Part shown: piece by piece, positions 16,636 through 24,836 of the stretch
Layout of the letters: every line of letters starts with the position of its first letter
How positions within the stretch are numbered: the stretch's first letter is position 1
From: Nitrospira japonica
Lineage (GTDB): Bacteria > Nitrospirota > Nitrospiria > Nitrospirales > Nitrospiraceae
Reading direction: 5' to 3'
DNA length: 64,000 bases
Assembly (NCBI RefSeq): GCF_900169565.1
Contig: NZ_LT828648.1
Coordinates: 1,056,876 to 1,120,875, forward strand
Notes under the pieces: generated by a model
Told to the model about the DNA's origin: nothing
What the model saw: only the letters and a program-made list of their open reading frames with translations
Database searches by the model: none
Position numbers and translations under genes: made by a program

Positions 16636-18234
16636 ATGGAGAAATCCGAGCCGGCCCATTCGATATTGTTTTCCGGCACGGCGACGACCGTTGTCCTGTT
16701 GGTCGTGATGACGGTCGCGACGTTTGCGGCGGACCGATATTTCTCGCTCGGCGCGGCGGTATGGGTTCTCTACTTCGTACCGGTCGTCCTGACGACACAG
16801 TTGTTACCGCAGTACACGGGGATCGCCTTGACGGTCGGGGGAAGCCTGCTGCTGGCGGGTTTAATCGATTCGAATGGAGGCCTGTCCTACGAAACGGCGG
16901 TCGCCAGTCGCGGGCTGGGACTTCTTGTGCTGGTCTTTACCGGTCTCTTCCTGTTGCAGCACCGCCGTACCGTGGCAGCGCTGCAGGCCAGCGAGGATCG
17001 GTATCGGCTTCTCCTGGCCGAGCACGCTCGCGCCAGGGCGGAAGCGGCGCTTCAAGCGGTGCAGGAGCGGTTCAAGAGCATTTTCCATTCATCCCACGAC
17101 GCGATTGCCTATGCCACGTTCGAGGGAACCTTCCTGGAGGTCAACGATGCGTTTGTCCGCTTGTCAGGGCAGATGCGTGAGGAGTTGATCGGGCCGGGGC
17201 CGGCGTCTGCCTCCCTCTGGGCGGCTCTGGAGCTTCCGGCCGAGCGGCTGCACCGGCTGCAGGAAACCGGCATCCCTATCTCTTATGAAACGCTGTATCG
17301 TCCGGACGAGCGTGCGCCCGAATACCTGAACGTTCATGCCTTCGCGGTGGCGGCTCCCGACGGCTCGATGTCGGGCCTCGCATTGATGATCCGCAACATC
17401 ACCGCAAGACGGCAGGCGGAAGCGGATTTGCAGCGTGCGGGAGAAGAATTGCGTGCCAAGAACGAAGCCCTTGCGCGCACCAATGAAATCCTTTCGGCCG
17501 TCCAACGGGCCGCCGCCAGGGCGCAGCGGTTGTCGGCCGTGGGGCAGTTCGCCGCTACCGTCGCCCACAAAATCGGCACGCCGTTGACGGCCTTGTCCGG
17601 GCACGTGCAACTGCTCATGGAGGACCTCTCCCTGCCGTCAAAAGTGCGCGGGCGGCTGCAGATGGTAGAAGCGCAAATCGAACGGACTTCGTGCATCATC
17701 CAGGATCTGTTGCTGTACGCGCGCCGCGAACCGCCGGTCCGGACGCGGACCGACGTGAACGAATGCCTTGAGGACTGCGTGTCGTTGTTCAAGACCGAAT
17801 GCGAACGCCTGCACGTCGCCTGCATCACCGAATTGGCGGCCGATCTGCCGCCGGCCGAAGTGGACCGCCAGCAGATACAGGAAACCGTCAACCATCTGAT
17901 CGAGAACGCGCTGCAGGCGATGCCCAACGGAGGATCGCTGTGCTTGCGGACGCGGGCGGCGGAGGGCGCGGCCACCTGGCGCGGATCGGTCCGATCGACT
18001 GGAGTCGCGATTGAGATCGTCGATACGGGCCAGGGCATCAATCCCGATCATCTGACGCAGATTTTCCAGCCGTTTTTCACCACCAAGCAGGCGGGCCGCG
18101 GCACCGGTTTGGGACTGGCTATCGTGCAGGAAACGGTGCGGGCCCACGAAGGGCGCATTACAGTCGAAAGTGAGCCGGGAAAGGGAACCAGCTTCGTGAT
18201 TTTCCTTCCCACGGCGGAACAATGGAGAAACTGA
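16636..18234 (+). CDS. Membrane PAS histidine kinase paired with the NtrC-type activator
   Basis: 532 aa. Membrane helices at residues 15-35, 40-58, 63-78 and 90-108, a PAS domain at about 140-262, a coiled coil, a HisKA dimerisation domain with H311 (VAHKIGTPLTAL) and a HATPase (NHLIENALQAM, DTGQGI, GTGLGLAIV, GKGTSFVIFLP). The residue after the phospho-His is Lys, where His-Glu is usual. ATG 16636 begins the membrane region. The stop overlaps the activator's start (TGATG), so kinase and activator are translated together. The signal is unknown; the N-terminal helices suggest an envelope or membrane cue. Confidence 0.93.
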   Translation: MEKSEPAHSILFSGTATTVVLLVVMTVATFAADRYFSLGAAVWVLYFVPVVLTTQLLPQYTGIALTVGGSLLLAGLIDSNGGLSYETAVASRGLGLLVLVFTGLFLLQHRRTVAALQASEDRYRLLLAEHARARAEAALQAVQERFKSIFHSSHDAIAYATFEGTFLEVNDAFVRLSGQMREELIGPGPASASLWAALELPAERLHRLQETGIPISYETLYRPDERAPEYLNVHAFAVAAPDGSMSGLALMIRNITARRQAEADLQRAGEELRAKNEALARTNEILSAVQRAAARAQRLSAVGQFAATVAHKIGTPLTALSGHVQLLMEDLSLPSKVRGRLQMVEAQIERTSCIIQDLLLYARREPPVRTRTDVNECLEDCVSLFKTECERLHVACITELAADLPPAEVDRQQIQETVNHLIENALQAMPNGGSLCLRTRAAEGAATWRGSVRSTGVAIEIVDTGQGINPDHLTQIFQPFFTTKQAGRGTGLGLAIVQETVRAHEGRITVESEPGKGTSFVIFLPTAEQWRN

Positions 18235-19589
18235 TGGACGTTCATTCTCATGTGCTCGTGGTGGACGATGACGAAGATACCAGGGGGTTGCTGAGCGAGA
18301 TTCTGGCGAAGGAGGGCTACGACGTGGAAACCGCCTCGGACGGCAAGACCGCCCTTGAACGGATCACGGACCGGCCGCCCGACCTCGTGATGTCGGACAT
18401 CCACATGCCGAGCCTGGACGGCATGAGTTTGTTGGAAGAGTTGCGGAGCCGTAACCAGGATGTACCGGTGATCCTGATGACCGCCTTTGGTTCCCTGAAG
18501 ACCGCCGTCGACGGGCTCAGGTCCGGCGCGTTCGACTACCTCAGCAAACCGTTTATCGTCGACGATATCCGGTTGGTGGTTCGGCGCGCGCTGGAGCACA
18601 AGCATCTTTCCCGCCAGAACCAGGCCCTCAAGGAGCAGCTGCGCGATCGCTATCGGTTCGACAACCTGGTCGGCAGCAGCGCCGGCATCGTCTCGGTCTA
18701 CAAGTCGATCGCCCGTGTGGCCCATACCGACAGCACGGTGCTGCTTCAGGGAGAAAGCGGCACGGGAAAGGAATTGATCGCGCGGGCGGTCCATGCGAAC
18801 AGCGCGAGGAGCGCCGGTCCGTTCGTCGCCGTCGACGGCGGGTCGTTGGCGGAGACTCTGCTCGAATCCGAATTGTTCGGACACGAGCGCGGCTCCTTCA
18901 CCGGCGCGGTCGCTTCCAAGAAGGGCCTGCTGGAGAAAGCGCACCAGGGCACGTGCTTCCTGGACGAAGTCGCAGACCTGTCTCCGGTTCTGCAAGGAAA
19001 GCTGTTACGGGTGATCCAGGAGCGGGAGATCCGGCGCGTGGGCAGCAACGCGCCGATGAACATCGACGTCCGCATCATCGCCGCGTCCAAGAAGGACCTG
19101 GATCAGCTTGTCAAAGCCGGCACGTTCCGCGAGGATCTGTATTATCGACTGAACGTGGTGACGATCCAGATTCCGCCGCTTCGGGAACGTGCGGAAGACA
19201 TCCCCTTGCTGACCCAGTATTTCATTCAAATGTACGGGCAAAAGAAGTCCCCGCCGGTCACCGGCATCGCGCCGGAGGCCATGTCGCTGCTCACCCGGTA
19301 TTGGTGGCCGGGCAATATCCGGGAGTTGGAGCATGCGATCGAACGGGCCATCGCCCTGACGCCGCAGTCCGTCATTTTCCCCGAGGATCTGCCGCAGTCG
19401 ATTCAGACCGCCACCGTGCAGGCGGCGGCTCAGGCCCGCGGATGGGTGACACTGGCCGAATTGGAGAAAGACCATATTCTCCGCGTACTGGAGGCGCACA
19501 ACCAGGATCTCGGCCGCGCCGCCGCCATCCTCGGTATCCACCGTAAAACGCTGCTCAGAAAGTTGCGCTATTTCGGGTACCCCTGCTGA
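18234..19589 (+). CDS. NtrC-family sigma-54-dependent response regulator
   Basis: 451 aa. Receiver (1-120; acidic DDD at 11-13, phospho-acceptor D55 in LVMSDIHMP, K105), AAA+ domain (145-375) with Walker A GESGTGKE at 173-180, the sigma-54-contacting GSFTGA loop at 220-225, Walker B CFLDEVADL and the arginine-finger region DLYYRLNVV, then a Fis-type HTH (GRAAAILGIHRKTLLRKL). The intact loop predicts direct sigma-54 activation. The preferred start ATG 18234 has GGAG upstream; ATG 18222 is in frame. Dyads of one type at eight loci in this window are its proposed binding sites. Confidence 0.96.
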   Translation: MDVHSHVLVVDDDEDTRGLLSEILAKEGYDVETASDGKTALERITDRPPDLVMSDIHMPSLDGMSLLEELRSRNQDVPVILMTAFGSLKTAVDGLRSGAFDYLSKPFIVDDIRLVVRRALEHKHLSRQNQALKEQLRDRYRFDNLVGSSAGIVSVYKSIARVAHTDSTVLLQGESGTGKELIARAVHANSARSAGPFVAVDGGSLAETLLESELFGHERGSFTGAVASKKGLLEKAHQGTCFLDEVADLSPVLQGKLLRVIQEREIRRVGSNAPMNIDVRIIAASKKDLDQLVKAGTFREDLYYRLNVVTIQIPPLRERAEDIPLLTQYFIQMYGQKKSPPVTGIAPEAMSLLTRYWWPGNIRELEHAIERAIALTPQSVIFPEDLPQSIQTATVQAAAQARGWVTLAELEKDHILRVLEAHNQDLGRAAAILGIHRKTLLRKLRYFGYPC

Positions 19590-19590
19590 G

Positions 19591-19620
19591 GACAGGTTGT
19601 CGAGGAAAGGACAGGCCGTC
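19591..19620. promoter_or_regulatory. Paired GACA-N3-TGTC activator sites
   Basis: GACAGGTTGTC (19591-19601) and GACAGGCCGTC (19610-19620) are centred 19 bp apart, immediately after the activator gene and 51 bp before the -24 element at 19665. Confidence 0.65.
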
Positions 19621-19664
19621 CTACTTGCCGGTGCAAATCGGGACGATTTTCCATCGAGATCTTA

Positions 19665-19680
19665 AGGCCCGATCCTTGCT
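19665..19680 (+). promoter_or_regulatory. Sigma-54-like promoter for the single-receiver gene
   Basis: AGGCCCGATCCTTGCT has GG and GC separated by 10 bases with CTTGCT at -12, close to consensus. It lies 60 bases upstream of the receiver gene start at 19740. Confidence 0.7.
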
Positions 19681-19739
19681 CATCTACCCCACGGGCGGAT
19701 TGTCATTACATTCATATGTCGTCATGCAGGAGGTGTCAC

Positions 19740-20186
19740 ATGGCGGAAGGGTATGGAAAACGGATTCTTGTGGTCGATGACAATGCCGATGTGCGGTTTA
19801 TTCTGTCCACGGTACTGGAGGCGGCAGGATTCAATGTGTATGGAGCCGGAGACGGGCTCGAGGCCGTCGAATGCTTGAAGCGTCGGCGGTACGACGTCCT
19901 GCTGACGGACTATCGTATGCCCAAGATGGACGGATTGGAGCTCTTGGACATGGTACGAGCGATGTGGCCGGATCTTCCGGTGATCATGGTCACGGGCGAC
20001 AGAGCTTCATTCAAGCATGATCGTCTCGGCGCGGAAGCATTTGCCGTCGTGGACAAGCCGTTCGACCGGGCGCATCTGTTGAGTCTGGTCGCCATCGCCG
20101 CAGCCAAGGGAGCCGGTCCCGGCGTCATTCAACAAGGCCGTCGTCGTCCGGAGGCTGCTCCGATCGCTTCGGCATGGATGGGATGA
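19740..20186 (+). CDS. Single-domain response regulator
   Basis: 148 aa: a receiver only (VVDDNADVR at 11-19, phospho-acceptor D57 in VLLTDYRMPKMDG, T in MVTGDRA, K in VVDKPFD) and a basic C-terminal tail without a known output. ATG 19740 follows GCAGGAGGTGTCAC. It is transcribed downstream of the kinase/activator pair but from its own sigma-54-like promoter with two activator sites, so it may provide feedback, for example as a phosphate sink for the kinase at 16636. Confidence 0.9.
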   Translation: MAEGYGKRILVVDDNADVRFILSTVLEAAGFNVYGAGDGLEAVECLKRRRYDVLLTDYRMPKMDGLELLDMVRAMWPDLPVIMVTGDRASFKHDRLGAEAFAVVDKPFDRAHLLSLVAIAAAKGAGPGVIQQGRRRPEAAPIASAWMG

Positions 20187-20190
20187 CACC

Positions 20191-20703
20191 ATGGCACCGA
20201 GGATCGAAGTCGCGCATTCCGTCATTTCCCGGAGGCCCATGCAGAGCCCGCGGATCAACTGGTTGGAAATGGCGGCAGGATGGGCGCTCGCCGTCGCGTT
20301 GCAGATGGTTTTGCTGTTTCTGGGATTCGGCTTGGGTGCCGGTGCGATCGACTTGCGGTCGGCGGGGGAGGAATTACGCCAGCAACTCGCGTCGGCGCTC
20401 ATGGCTGATCGATCCGCGGTCTCTCCCACGTGGTCGATTCCGGCCGGAGATCAAATAGGCGAGGCCGCATTTGAGCAGACGGGTGCGACCGATGCGGCAC
20501 TGGATCGAAATATGGGGCCCGCCCGCGTCGCCAATGTCTTGCCCGACCTGAGGGCTGAGAAGACGAGTCCTATTCCTTCGATTGGAGGGCAATTGCTCGA
20601 TCACGCGGGCCCCGTCGTATTTTGGCTGGCCATATGGGGGGCGATCACTTGGCTGGCGTCGATCTTCACCAGCGCCCCTCGAACCCCTTCCTCCGTCGAG
20701 TAA
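20191..20703 (+). CDS. Membrane protein of unknown function
   Basis: 170 aa starting 4 bases after the receiver gene, hence probably co-transcribed. A long helix at about residues 28-52 (AAGWALAVALQMVLLFLGFG) and one near the C-terminus (140-160; VFWLAIWGAITWLASIF) flank a polar region of about 85 residues likely outside the cytoplasm. I recognise no family. ATG 20191 is used; ATG 20239, nearer the first helix, is possible. Confidence 0.65.
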   Translation: MAPRIEVAHSVISRRPMQSPRINWLEMAAGWALAVALQMVLLFLGFGLGAGAIDLRSAGEELRQQLASALMADRSAVSPTWSIPAGDQIGEAAFEQTGATDAALDRNMGPARVANVLPDLRAEKTSPIPSIGGQLLDHAGPVVFWLAIWGAITWLASIFTSAPRTPSSVE

Positions 20704-20790
20704 GCCGGACGTTCGCGCGGGTTGAATCTGGTAGACACGTACGGAGATGACGATATACGAGACCACGGTTTCCACGGGAGGAGGATCGGC

Positions 20791-20979
20791 ATGCGCTTGA
20801 TGATCGGATTCATGCTCCTGGGGCTCTTAGCCGTTCTCACGGTGCCGGTTGCCGCCTCGTCCTCAAGGGATGGGCGAACACCCCGCCGGTCCGCGTCGCG
20901 GAAGCGGATCAAGCGGGCAACGCGTTCAAGGCGTCCGGCCTCGAAATCGCGGCTCTCTCGCCGTGAGCCGGCCGCTTGA
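20791..20979 (+). CDS. Small secreted protein, possibly frameshifted
   Basis: The frame as written encodes 62 aa: a clear signal peptide (MRLMIGFMLLGLLAVLTVPVAA) after an excellent GGGAGGATCGGC ribosome site, then an Arg/Ser-rich tail. From about 20868 a different frame reads KGWANTPPVRVAEADQAGN and ends ASGLEIAALSP at 20969, with much higher third-position GC. A one- or two-base indel near 20866 would join the signal peptide to that tail. The downstream 160 bp hold no gene, only a possible hairpin. Confidence 0.5.
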   Translation: MRLMIGFMLLGLLAVLTVPVAASSSRDGRTPRRSASRKRIKRATRSRRPASKSRLSRREPAA

Positions 20980-21137
20980 TGACGCTGGTTCGAAACCCTT
21001 CGGTTCCCCCCTGCGGACCGTTCGCTTCTCCGACATGACTTCGGTTCATCTTCGCCCGTTCGGTGCCGGTTCATGGGGGGCGCGAACGGACGTCTCTCGA
21101 TCATTCCAAAGTCACGCGACAGTCAAGAGCGGATATG

Positions 21138-22175
21138 TCAGGATTGGGCGCCGGAGGCGGGCAGCGTATAACGGGCTTCGATCGCTTGAGCGATCCGGAG
21201 GCGACTCTCCCTCGCGGACAAGGACGGAAGGGATTCGACGTCCCTGACGATCCCGGCCAGATCGGAATCCTTGATCGATCCCTCGATCCAGTTGGAATAG
21301 TCGTGCCGCTGAAGATGGTAGAGCCACGTGGCATCGTCGATGCCGTCAGCCAGCTGGCAGAACAGCATGAGATTTTGCGCTCGCAAATTCAACTCTTCCC
21401 GCGGCCCGCGAAAGTAAAAGCTGCGATCCTGAGGCAGTTCGCCTTCCGCATACTTCCTGAGGTGCCGACGTCTTTCGCCGCGTGACGGTGCGATGCCGAA
21501 TTGCTCCGGCATTCCGCCGGTCCTGACCGGCCATACGACCGCCTCTCCTTGGTCCAGGGTCCAGGAACCGGCCGGCAGCGACAACCCGACTCGTTCCGCA
21601 TAAGCGCCCAGCGTACGTGCCGGGTCCTCGCCCATCGCGACGGCGGCGTCGACCGACCGTAGGACGCCGGATGAGACTTCCTCCGGGTGGACGGTCACGA
21701 AGATCATCCCGGTCATGCGTCCGGTGAGCTCCGAGGCAGGTTCCCATTGCTTCGGCATGAGGTGATGGGCCTCGTCGATCAAAATGCGGTGCGGCCGGCC
21801 GATTTGCGCCTGCCGCTCCTGGATGCGGGGCAACAGATCGGAGAAGAACGCGGGCCGGTCTTTCAAAGGCAGTCCGACAAGATTGACGGCTACCTGCGCC
21901 GTGGGACTGTCGAGTGCCGTCAGGACTTCCTCGATCGAAGGTCCTCGTTGCGGGTTTCCGAAGACGATGACCTGATCGACGGAGGCGTAGTCGCCTTCCG
22001 GATCGATGATGCAGACCTGATAGCCGCAGTCCGACAGCCGTTCCAGCAGACCGTGGGCCAGGCTGGATTTCCCGCTTCCGGAGGTCCCGGCGATCAGGAG
22101 GTTTGAGCCGACAGGTGGAATGCGAAGCTCGGTTCCGTCCGCCCGGAAACCGAGGGGAATATCGCGCCGGGTCAT
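21138..22175 (-). CDS. HerA/DUF87-type ATPase
   Basis: 345 aa. Walker A GTSGSGKSS near residue 30 and Walker B with the HerA/FtsK-like RILIDEAHHLMP near 150 show a P-loop ATPase of the HerA class. The remainder (sensor region FVTVHPEEVS, then a helical C-terminus with QRHDYSNWIEGSIKD) is typical of a family found next to or fused with HAD phosphatases. It starts 25 bp after the HAD gene; no ATG lies closer, and the frame stays open upstream to the HAD stop. The role is unknown; DNA or nucleotide handling is inferred. Confidence 0.82.
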   Translation of the reverse strand: MTRRDIPLGFRADGTELRIPPVGSNLLIAGTSGSGKSSLAHGLLERLSDCGYQVCIIDPEGDYASVDQVIVFGNPQRGPSIEEVLTALDSPTAQVAVNLVGLPLKDRPAFFSDLLPRIQERQAQIGRPHRILIDEAHHLMPKQWEPASELTGRMTGMIFVTVHPEEVSSGVLRSVDAAVAMGEDPARTLGAYAERVGLSLPAGSWTLDQGEAVVWPVRTGGMPEQFGIAPSRGERRRHLRKYAEGELPQDRSFYFRGPREELNLRAQNLMLFCQLADGIDDATWLYHLQRHDYSNWIEGSIKDSDLAGIVRDVESLPSLSARESRLRIAQAIEARYTLPASGAQS

Positions 22176-22200
22176 GGCGGCGGCGTGCTTCGCGGCGTCG

Positions 22201-22857
22201 TCATCCCACGAGGGCGGAGAAAAACCATGCGGTCCCGCGTCCGTTGTCCTCCGGCGTGACCACGTCAGCCGCCTCCCGAAGGGTTGGGACCGCGCCGCTC
22301 ACCGCCACCGCCAGTTCGGCGGCCTGCAGCAGCGCATGGTCATTTTCCGAGTCGCCGATTCCCACCACATTGTGGGCCGAAAGCTGAAGGTCGTCCAAGG
22401 CCGCCTGCAACCCGCTCGCTTTCGTCACACCGGGAGGCAGAATCATGACGGAACCGCGGTTGAACACCACATGATGAGCCAGGCCAAGGTCGCGAATGGT
22501 TTCCAGCGCCGCCACTTCATGCGGCCGAACCGTGGCCAGGATCGCTTCGCCCTGCTGAAACGGGATATCCTTCCGCCGCAGAACCTCGACAAGAGGACCG
22601 GGCACGGCCCCGCCCAGCAGGCGTTGCTCCCGCGTCGCCGGATGATAGAGGAGCGCTCCGTTTTCGGCCACGATTCTGGAGCAGAGGACGGCTTGAGGAA
22701 AAAGGTCCAGGAGTTCCTGGAGCAACCGGCCGGTCACGATGATGAACTTGCGCCCCGAAGAAAGCAGTTGCTCCACCGCCGCAAGGGTGGACGGCGCGAC
22801 TTTCCCGTCCATGGCAAGCGTCCCGTCAAAGTCGATGGCAGCCGCTACGAAACGCAT
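22201..22857 (-). CDS. HAD-superfamily hydrolase (Cof/SPP-like type IIB)
   Basis: 218 aa. Motif I AIDFDGTLAMDG at residues 7-18 with both catalytic Asp, motif II TGR (IIVTGRLLQE), motif III Lys region and motif IV VVGIGDSENDHALL. The cap and the GDSENDH motif fit IIB enzymes acting on sugar phosphates or phosphoglycolate; the substrate is not predictable. ATG 22857 begins directly at the domain; longer upstream sequence is not homologous. It precedes the HerA-like ATPase in an operon, an association also found as a fusion in other bacteria. Confidence 0.87.
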   Translation of the reverse strand: MRFVAAAIDFDGTLAMDGKVAPSTLAAVEQLLSSGRKFIIVTGRLLQELLDLFPQAVLCSRIVAENGALLYHPATREQRLLGGAVPGPLVEVLRRKDIPFQQGEAILATVRPHEVAALETIRDLGLAHHVVFNRGSVMILPPGVTKASGLQAALDDLQLSAHNVVGIGDSENDHALLQAAELAVAVSGAVPTLREAADVVTPEDNGRGTAWFFSALVG

Positions 22858-22997
22858 AGCAAGTCGCTGGTCGGTGGTGTGTGGCGAACATGTCGTCTGC
22901 AATCACCGGCTGTCACGGCAAAGCGGCCGGCAGGAGAGTCCTTGGCCCCTCCTTCCGGCCGCCGAGCGGTTCCGATTACAGAATCAGCACGCCGTCT

Positions 22998-23693
22998 TCA
23001 GTGCTTCTTCTTGGCATCGTTCTCGAAGCCGGGAGCCTGGCCCGGAGGTCCTCCCCGGTCGCCCAGGTTGCCGGCGGCGGAATCCTCGCCCATAGAACCG
23101 CTCGAAGGCGCGACTCGCTGCGTTCCACGCCCGTCGCCAGGCCCGACGTAGGGTTTCGTCTCCTCACGCTTGTGCTCGATTTCTTCCATGTACATGGCTA
23201 GATCGGGCGAGAGATCTTTCGATTCCGAACGGTCCACATTCGGGAGCAACTGCTCCTTCGACATGTTGAGGACGAGCTTGTCGCCTTTCTGTTCGAAGCT
23301 GCTCCATTTCATCGGACGCGCATAACGCGAATCCGTCACCTCGAAGAATACGTACTCGATATCCTGAGTCTTCTCGTCCTTCAGGACTTTCTTGATCGTG
23401 CCGAGCTTTTCTCCCTGCTTGTTCGTCACGGTTTGATTGAGCCATTTACTGTCCGTGATCTCTTTCAGTTTGCCCTGACGAACCGGCGTGGTCGAATATT
23501 CATCAGGAATGCCGGATTTTCCACCTGTCAGATCCGTCTGCTTGTCACGCGGCACACTGTCCGGCGACGGCATCCCCCCGCCGACCTGGGATGACGCATT
23601 CGAGGAATCCGCGCGCACCGGCGTCATGGTGCCGGTACAAACCAATACGGCCGCGGCTGCTCCGATAATGATCGTAACCTTCGCTTGTTTCAT
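22998..23693 (-). CDS. Secreted PRC-barrel-domain protein
   Basis: 231 aa. Signal peptide (VTIIIGAAAAVLVCTGTMTPVRA), a Ser/Gly/Asp-rich linker, a PRC-barrel-like domain at about 78-160 (LNQTVTNKQGEKLGTIKKVL, EYVFFEVTD, PMKWSSFEQKGDKLVL) and a disordered Gly/Pro-rich tail ending KKKH. Periplasmic location is predicted; PRC barrels mediate protein or RNA interactions. ATG 23693 follows AACAGGAGGCATGCA. A sigma-54-like promoter lies at 23794-23809, and it shares activator sites with the divergent ASRT gene. Confidence 0.85.
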   Translation of the reverse strand: MKQAKVTIIIGAAAAVLVCTGTMTPVRADSSNASSQVGGGMPSPDSVPRDKQTDLTGGKSGIPDEYSTTPVRQGKLKEITDSKWLNQTVTNKQGEKLGTIKKVLKDEKTQDIEYVFFEVTDSRYARPMKWSSFEQKGDKLVLNMSKEQLLPNVDRSESKDLSPDLAMYMEEIEHKREETKPYVGPGDGRGTQRVAPSSGSMGEDSAAGNLGDRGGPPGQAPGFENDAKKKH

Positions 23694-23793
23694 TGCATGC
23701 CTCCTGTTAAACGGTGAATGCTCGGAAATTTCCAACTCTGGACGGCGCCATGGCGCCCAGCCGTCGCTCCGGCGTCGCTCACGAGAGCATTTG

Positions 23794-23809
23794 TGCAAGT
23801 CACAGGCCG
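23794..23809 (-). promoter_or_regulatory. Sigma-54-like promoter for the PRC-barrel gene
   Basis: The minus strand reads CGGCCTGTGACTTGCA, with GG and GC 10 bases apart and CTTGCA at -12. It is 100 bp upstream of the start codon and 105 bp from the nearest shared activator site. Confidence 0.65.
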
Positions 23810-23913
23810 CAATCGTCACCCATCCCCCACTCCGCACGAGTTCCGCCATTGTTCCGATAGTTGTGACGACGATGGCGACTCCCCGCCGGTCTTTGAATCG
23901 GAACGCCCGGCAC

Positions 23914-23945
23914 GACAGGTTGTCCGGGAGCCGGGACAGAAGGTC
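23914..23945. promoter_or_regulatory. Paired GACA-N3-TGTC sites between divergent sigma-54-like promoters
   Basis: GACAGGTTGTC (23914-23924) and GACAGAAGGTC (23935-23945) are centred 21 bp apart. They lie roughly midway between the PRC-barrel promoter and the ASRT promoter (about 80-110 bp from each) and could serve both. Confidence 0.65.
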
Positions 23946-24019
23946 TCCATCAACCGATAGTCAGTTGCGCGATTCCGCCTACAATCCTTATCGCGTAGAC
24001 GGCGCAGCTTGACCGATGA

Positions 24020-24035
24020 AGGCACTGGGCTTGCA
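24020..24035 (+). promoter_or_regulatory. Sigma-54-like promoter for the ASRT gene
   Basis: AGGCACTGGGCTTGCA is one of the best matches in the window to the -24/-12 consensus (GGCAC, N10, TTGCA). It lies 81 bases upstream of the ASRT start codon. Confidence 0.75.
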
Positions 24036-24116
24036 GCCGCGAAGACCCATGCTGCCCTCATGGAGCGAGCGACACACGAGCATGAGCACGGAAGACAGGC
24101 CAATAGGAAAGAGATC

Positions 24117-24494
24117 ATGACGAGCATCGGCAAGCGACGATGGGCGGTTGCGGAAGGCTATATTCCTGCCACCAGTACCGGCCCGCATCCGCAGATGACG
24201 AGCCATGAGACGCTCTGTCTGCTCAATGCCGGGAATCGCGATGCGCACGTGCAAGTGACCGTGTTCTACCGCGATCGGGAACCCGTGGGGCCATACCGGA
24301 TTATCGTACCGGCGAGGCGTACCCTCCATTTGCGCCTCAACGATCTGAGCGATCCGGCGCCGATTCCGGTCGATACGGATTTTGCGACCGTGATCGACTC
24401 CGACGTCCCGATCGTCGTACAGCACACGAGGTTGGACTCGCGCCAGGCCGAGAACGCGCTCATGAGCACGGTGGCGTTCGCATGCGACGAATGA
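24117..24494 (+). CDS. Anabaena sensory rhodopsin transducer (ASRT) family protein
   Basis: 125 aa matching the ASRT family along its full length: RRWAVAEGYIPATSTGP, SHETLCLLNAGNRDAHV, FYRDREPVGPYR, VPARRTLHLRLNDL, DPAPIPVDTDFATVI and VPIVVQHTRLDSRQAENAL. In Anabaena the tetrameric beta-sandwich protein binds a sensory rhodopsin and possibly DNA or carbohydrate; most homologues occur without a rhodopsin, as here. ATG 24117 (MTSIGKRRW) follows AGGAAAGAGATC and matches the family start; the longer frame from 24009 overlaps the promoter. Likely sigma-54 controlled. Confidence 0.9.
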   Translation: MTSIGKRRWAVAEGYIPATSTGPHPQMTSHETLCLLNAGNRDAHVQVTVFYRDREPVGPYRIIVPARRTLHLRLNDLSDPAPIPVDTDFATVIDSDVPIVVQHTRLDSRQAENALMSTVAFACDE

Positions 24495-24591
24495 GATCCG
24501 TGGTGAGTCCGCAGAACCTCGCCAGGCGCAACAGACGGGCTGGCTATGTGGTCCGATCGTGATTGAAACACCGGACCGATCGGAGGTATGT

Positions 24592-24774
24592 ATGATCACC
24601 CTGACGACCCTGGTGCTGTTTCTGTGCGCGATGGTGATGGCCCTTTATGCATTTGGTTTCATCAATGCGCCGTCTCGCGGCACGTTCCGCACGTTTCAAT
24701 GGACCTTTTATCTCCTTGCGGTTCTCACGGTGCTGTCGGTGTGGTTTGGAATCACCGATGAACCCTCCTTCTGA
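24592..24774 (+). CDS. Small two-helix membrane protein
   Basis: 60 aa with two hydrophobic segments (LTTLVLFLCAMVMALYAFGF and WTFYLLAVLTVLSVWFGI) separated by a short polar loop. ATG 24592 follows a GGAGG motif at normal spacing. No family recognised. It lies between ASRT and the SDR gene and may be co-transcribed with ASRT. Confidence 0.65.
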   Translation: MITLTTLVLFLCAMVMALYAFGFINAPSRGTFRTFQWTFYLLAVLTVLSVWFGITDEPSF

Positions 24775-24836
24775 CGGTGGCGCGGATCGCTCGCAACGGT
24801 TGCGATGGGAACGTGTGAAAACGTGTGGGTGTAGGG

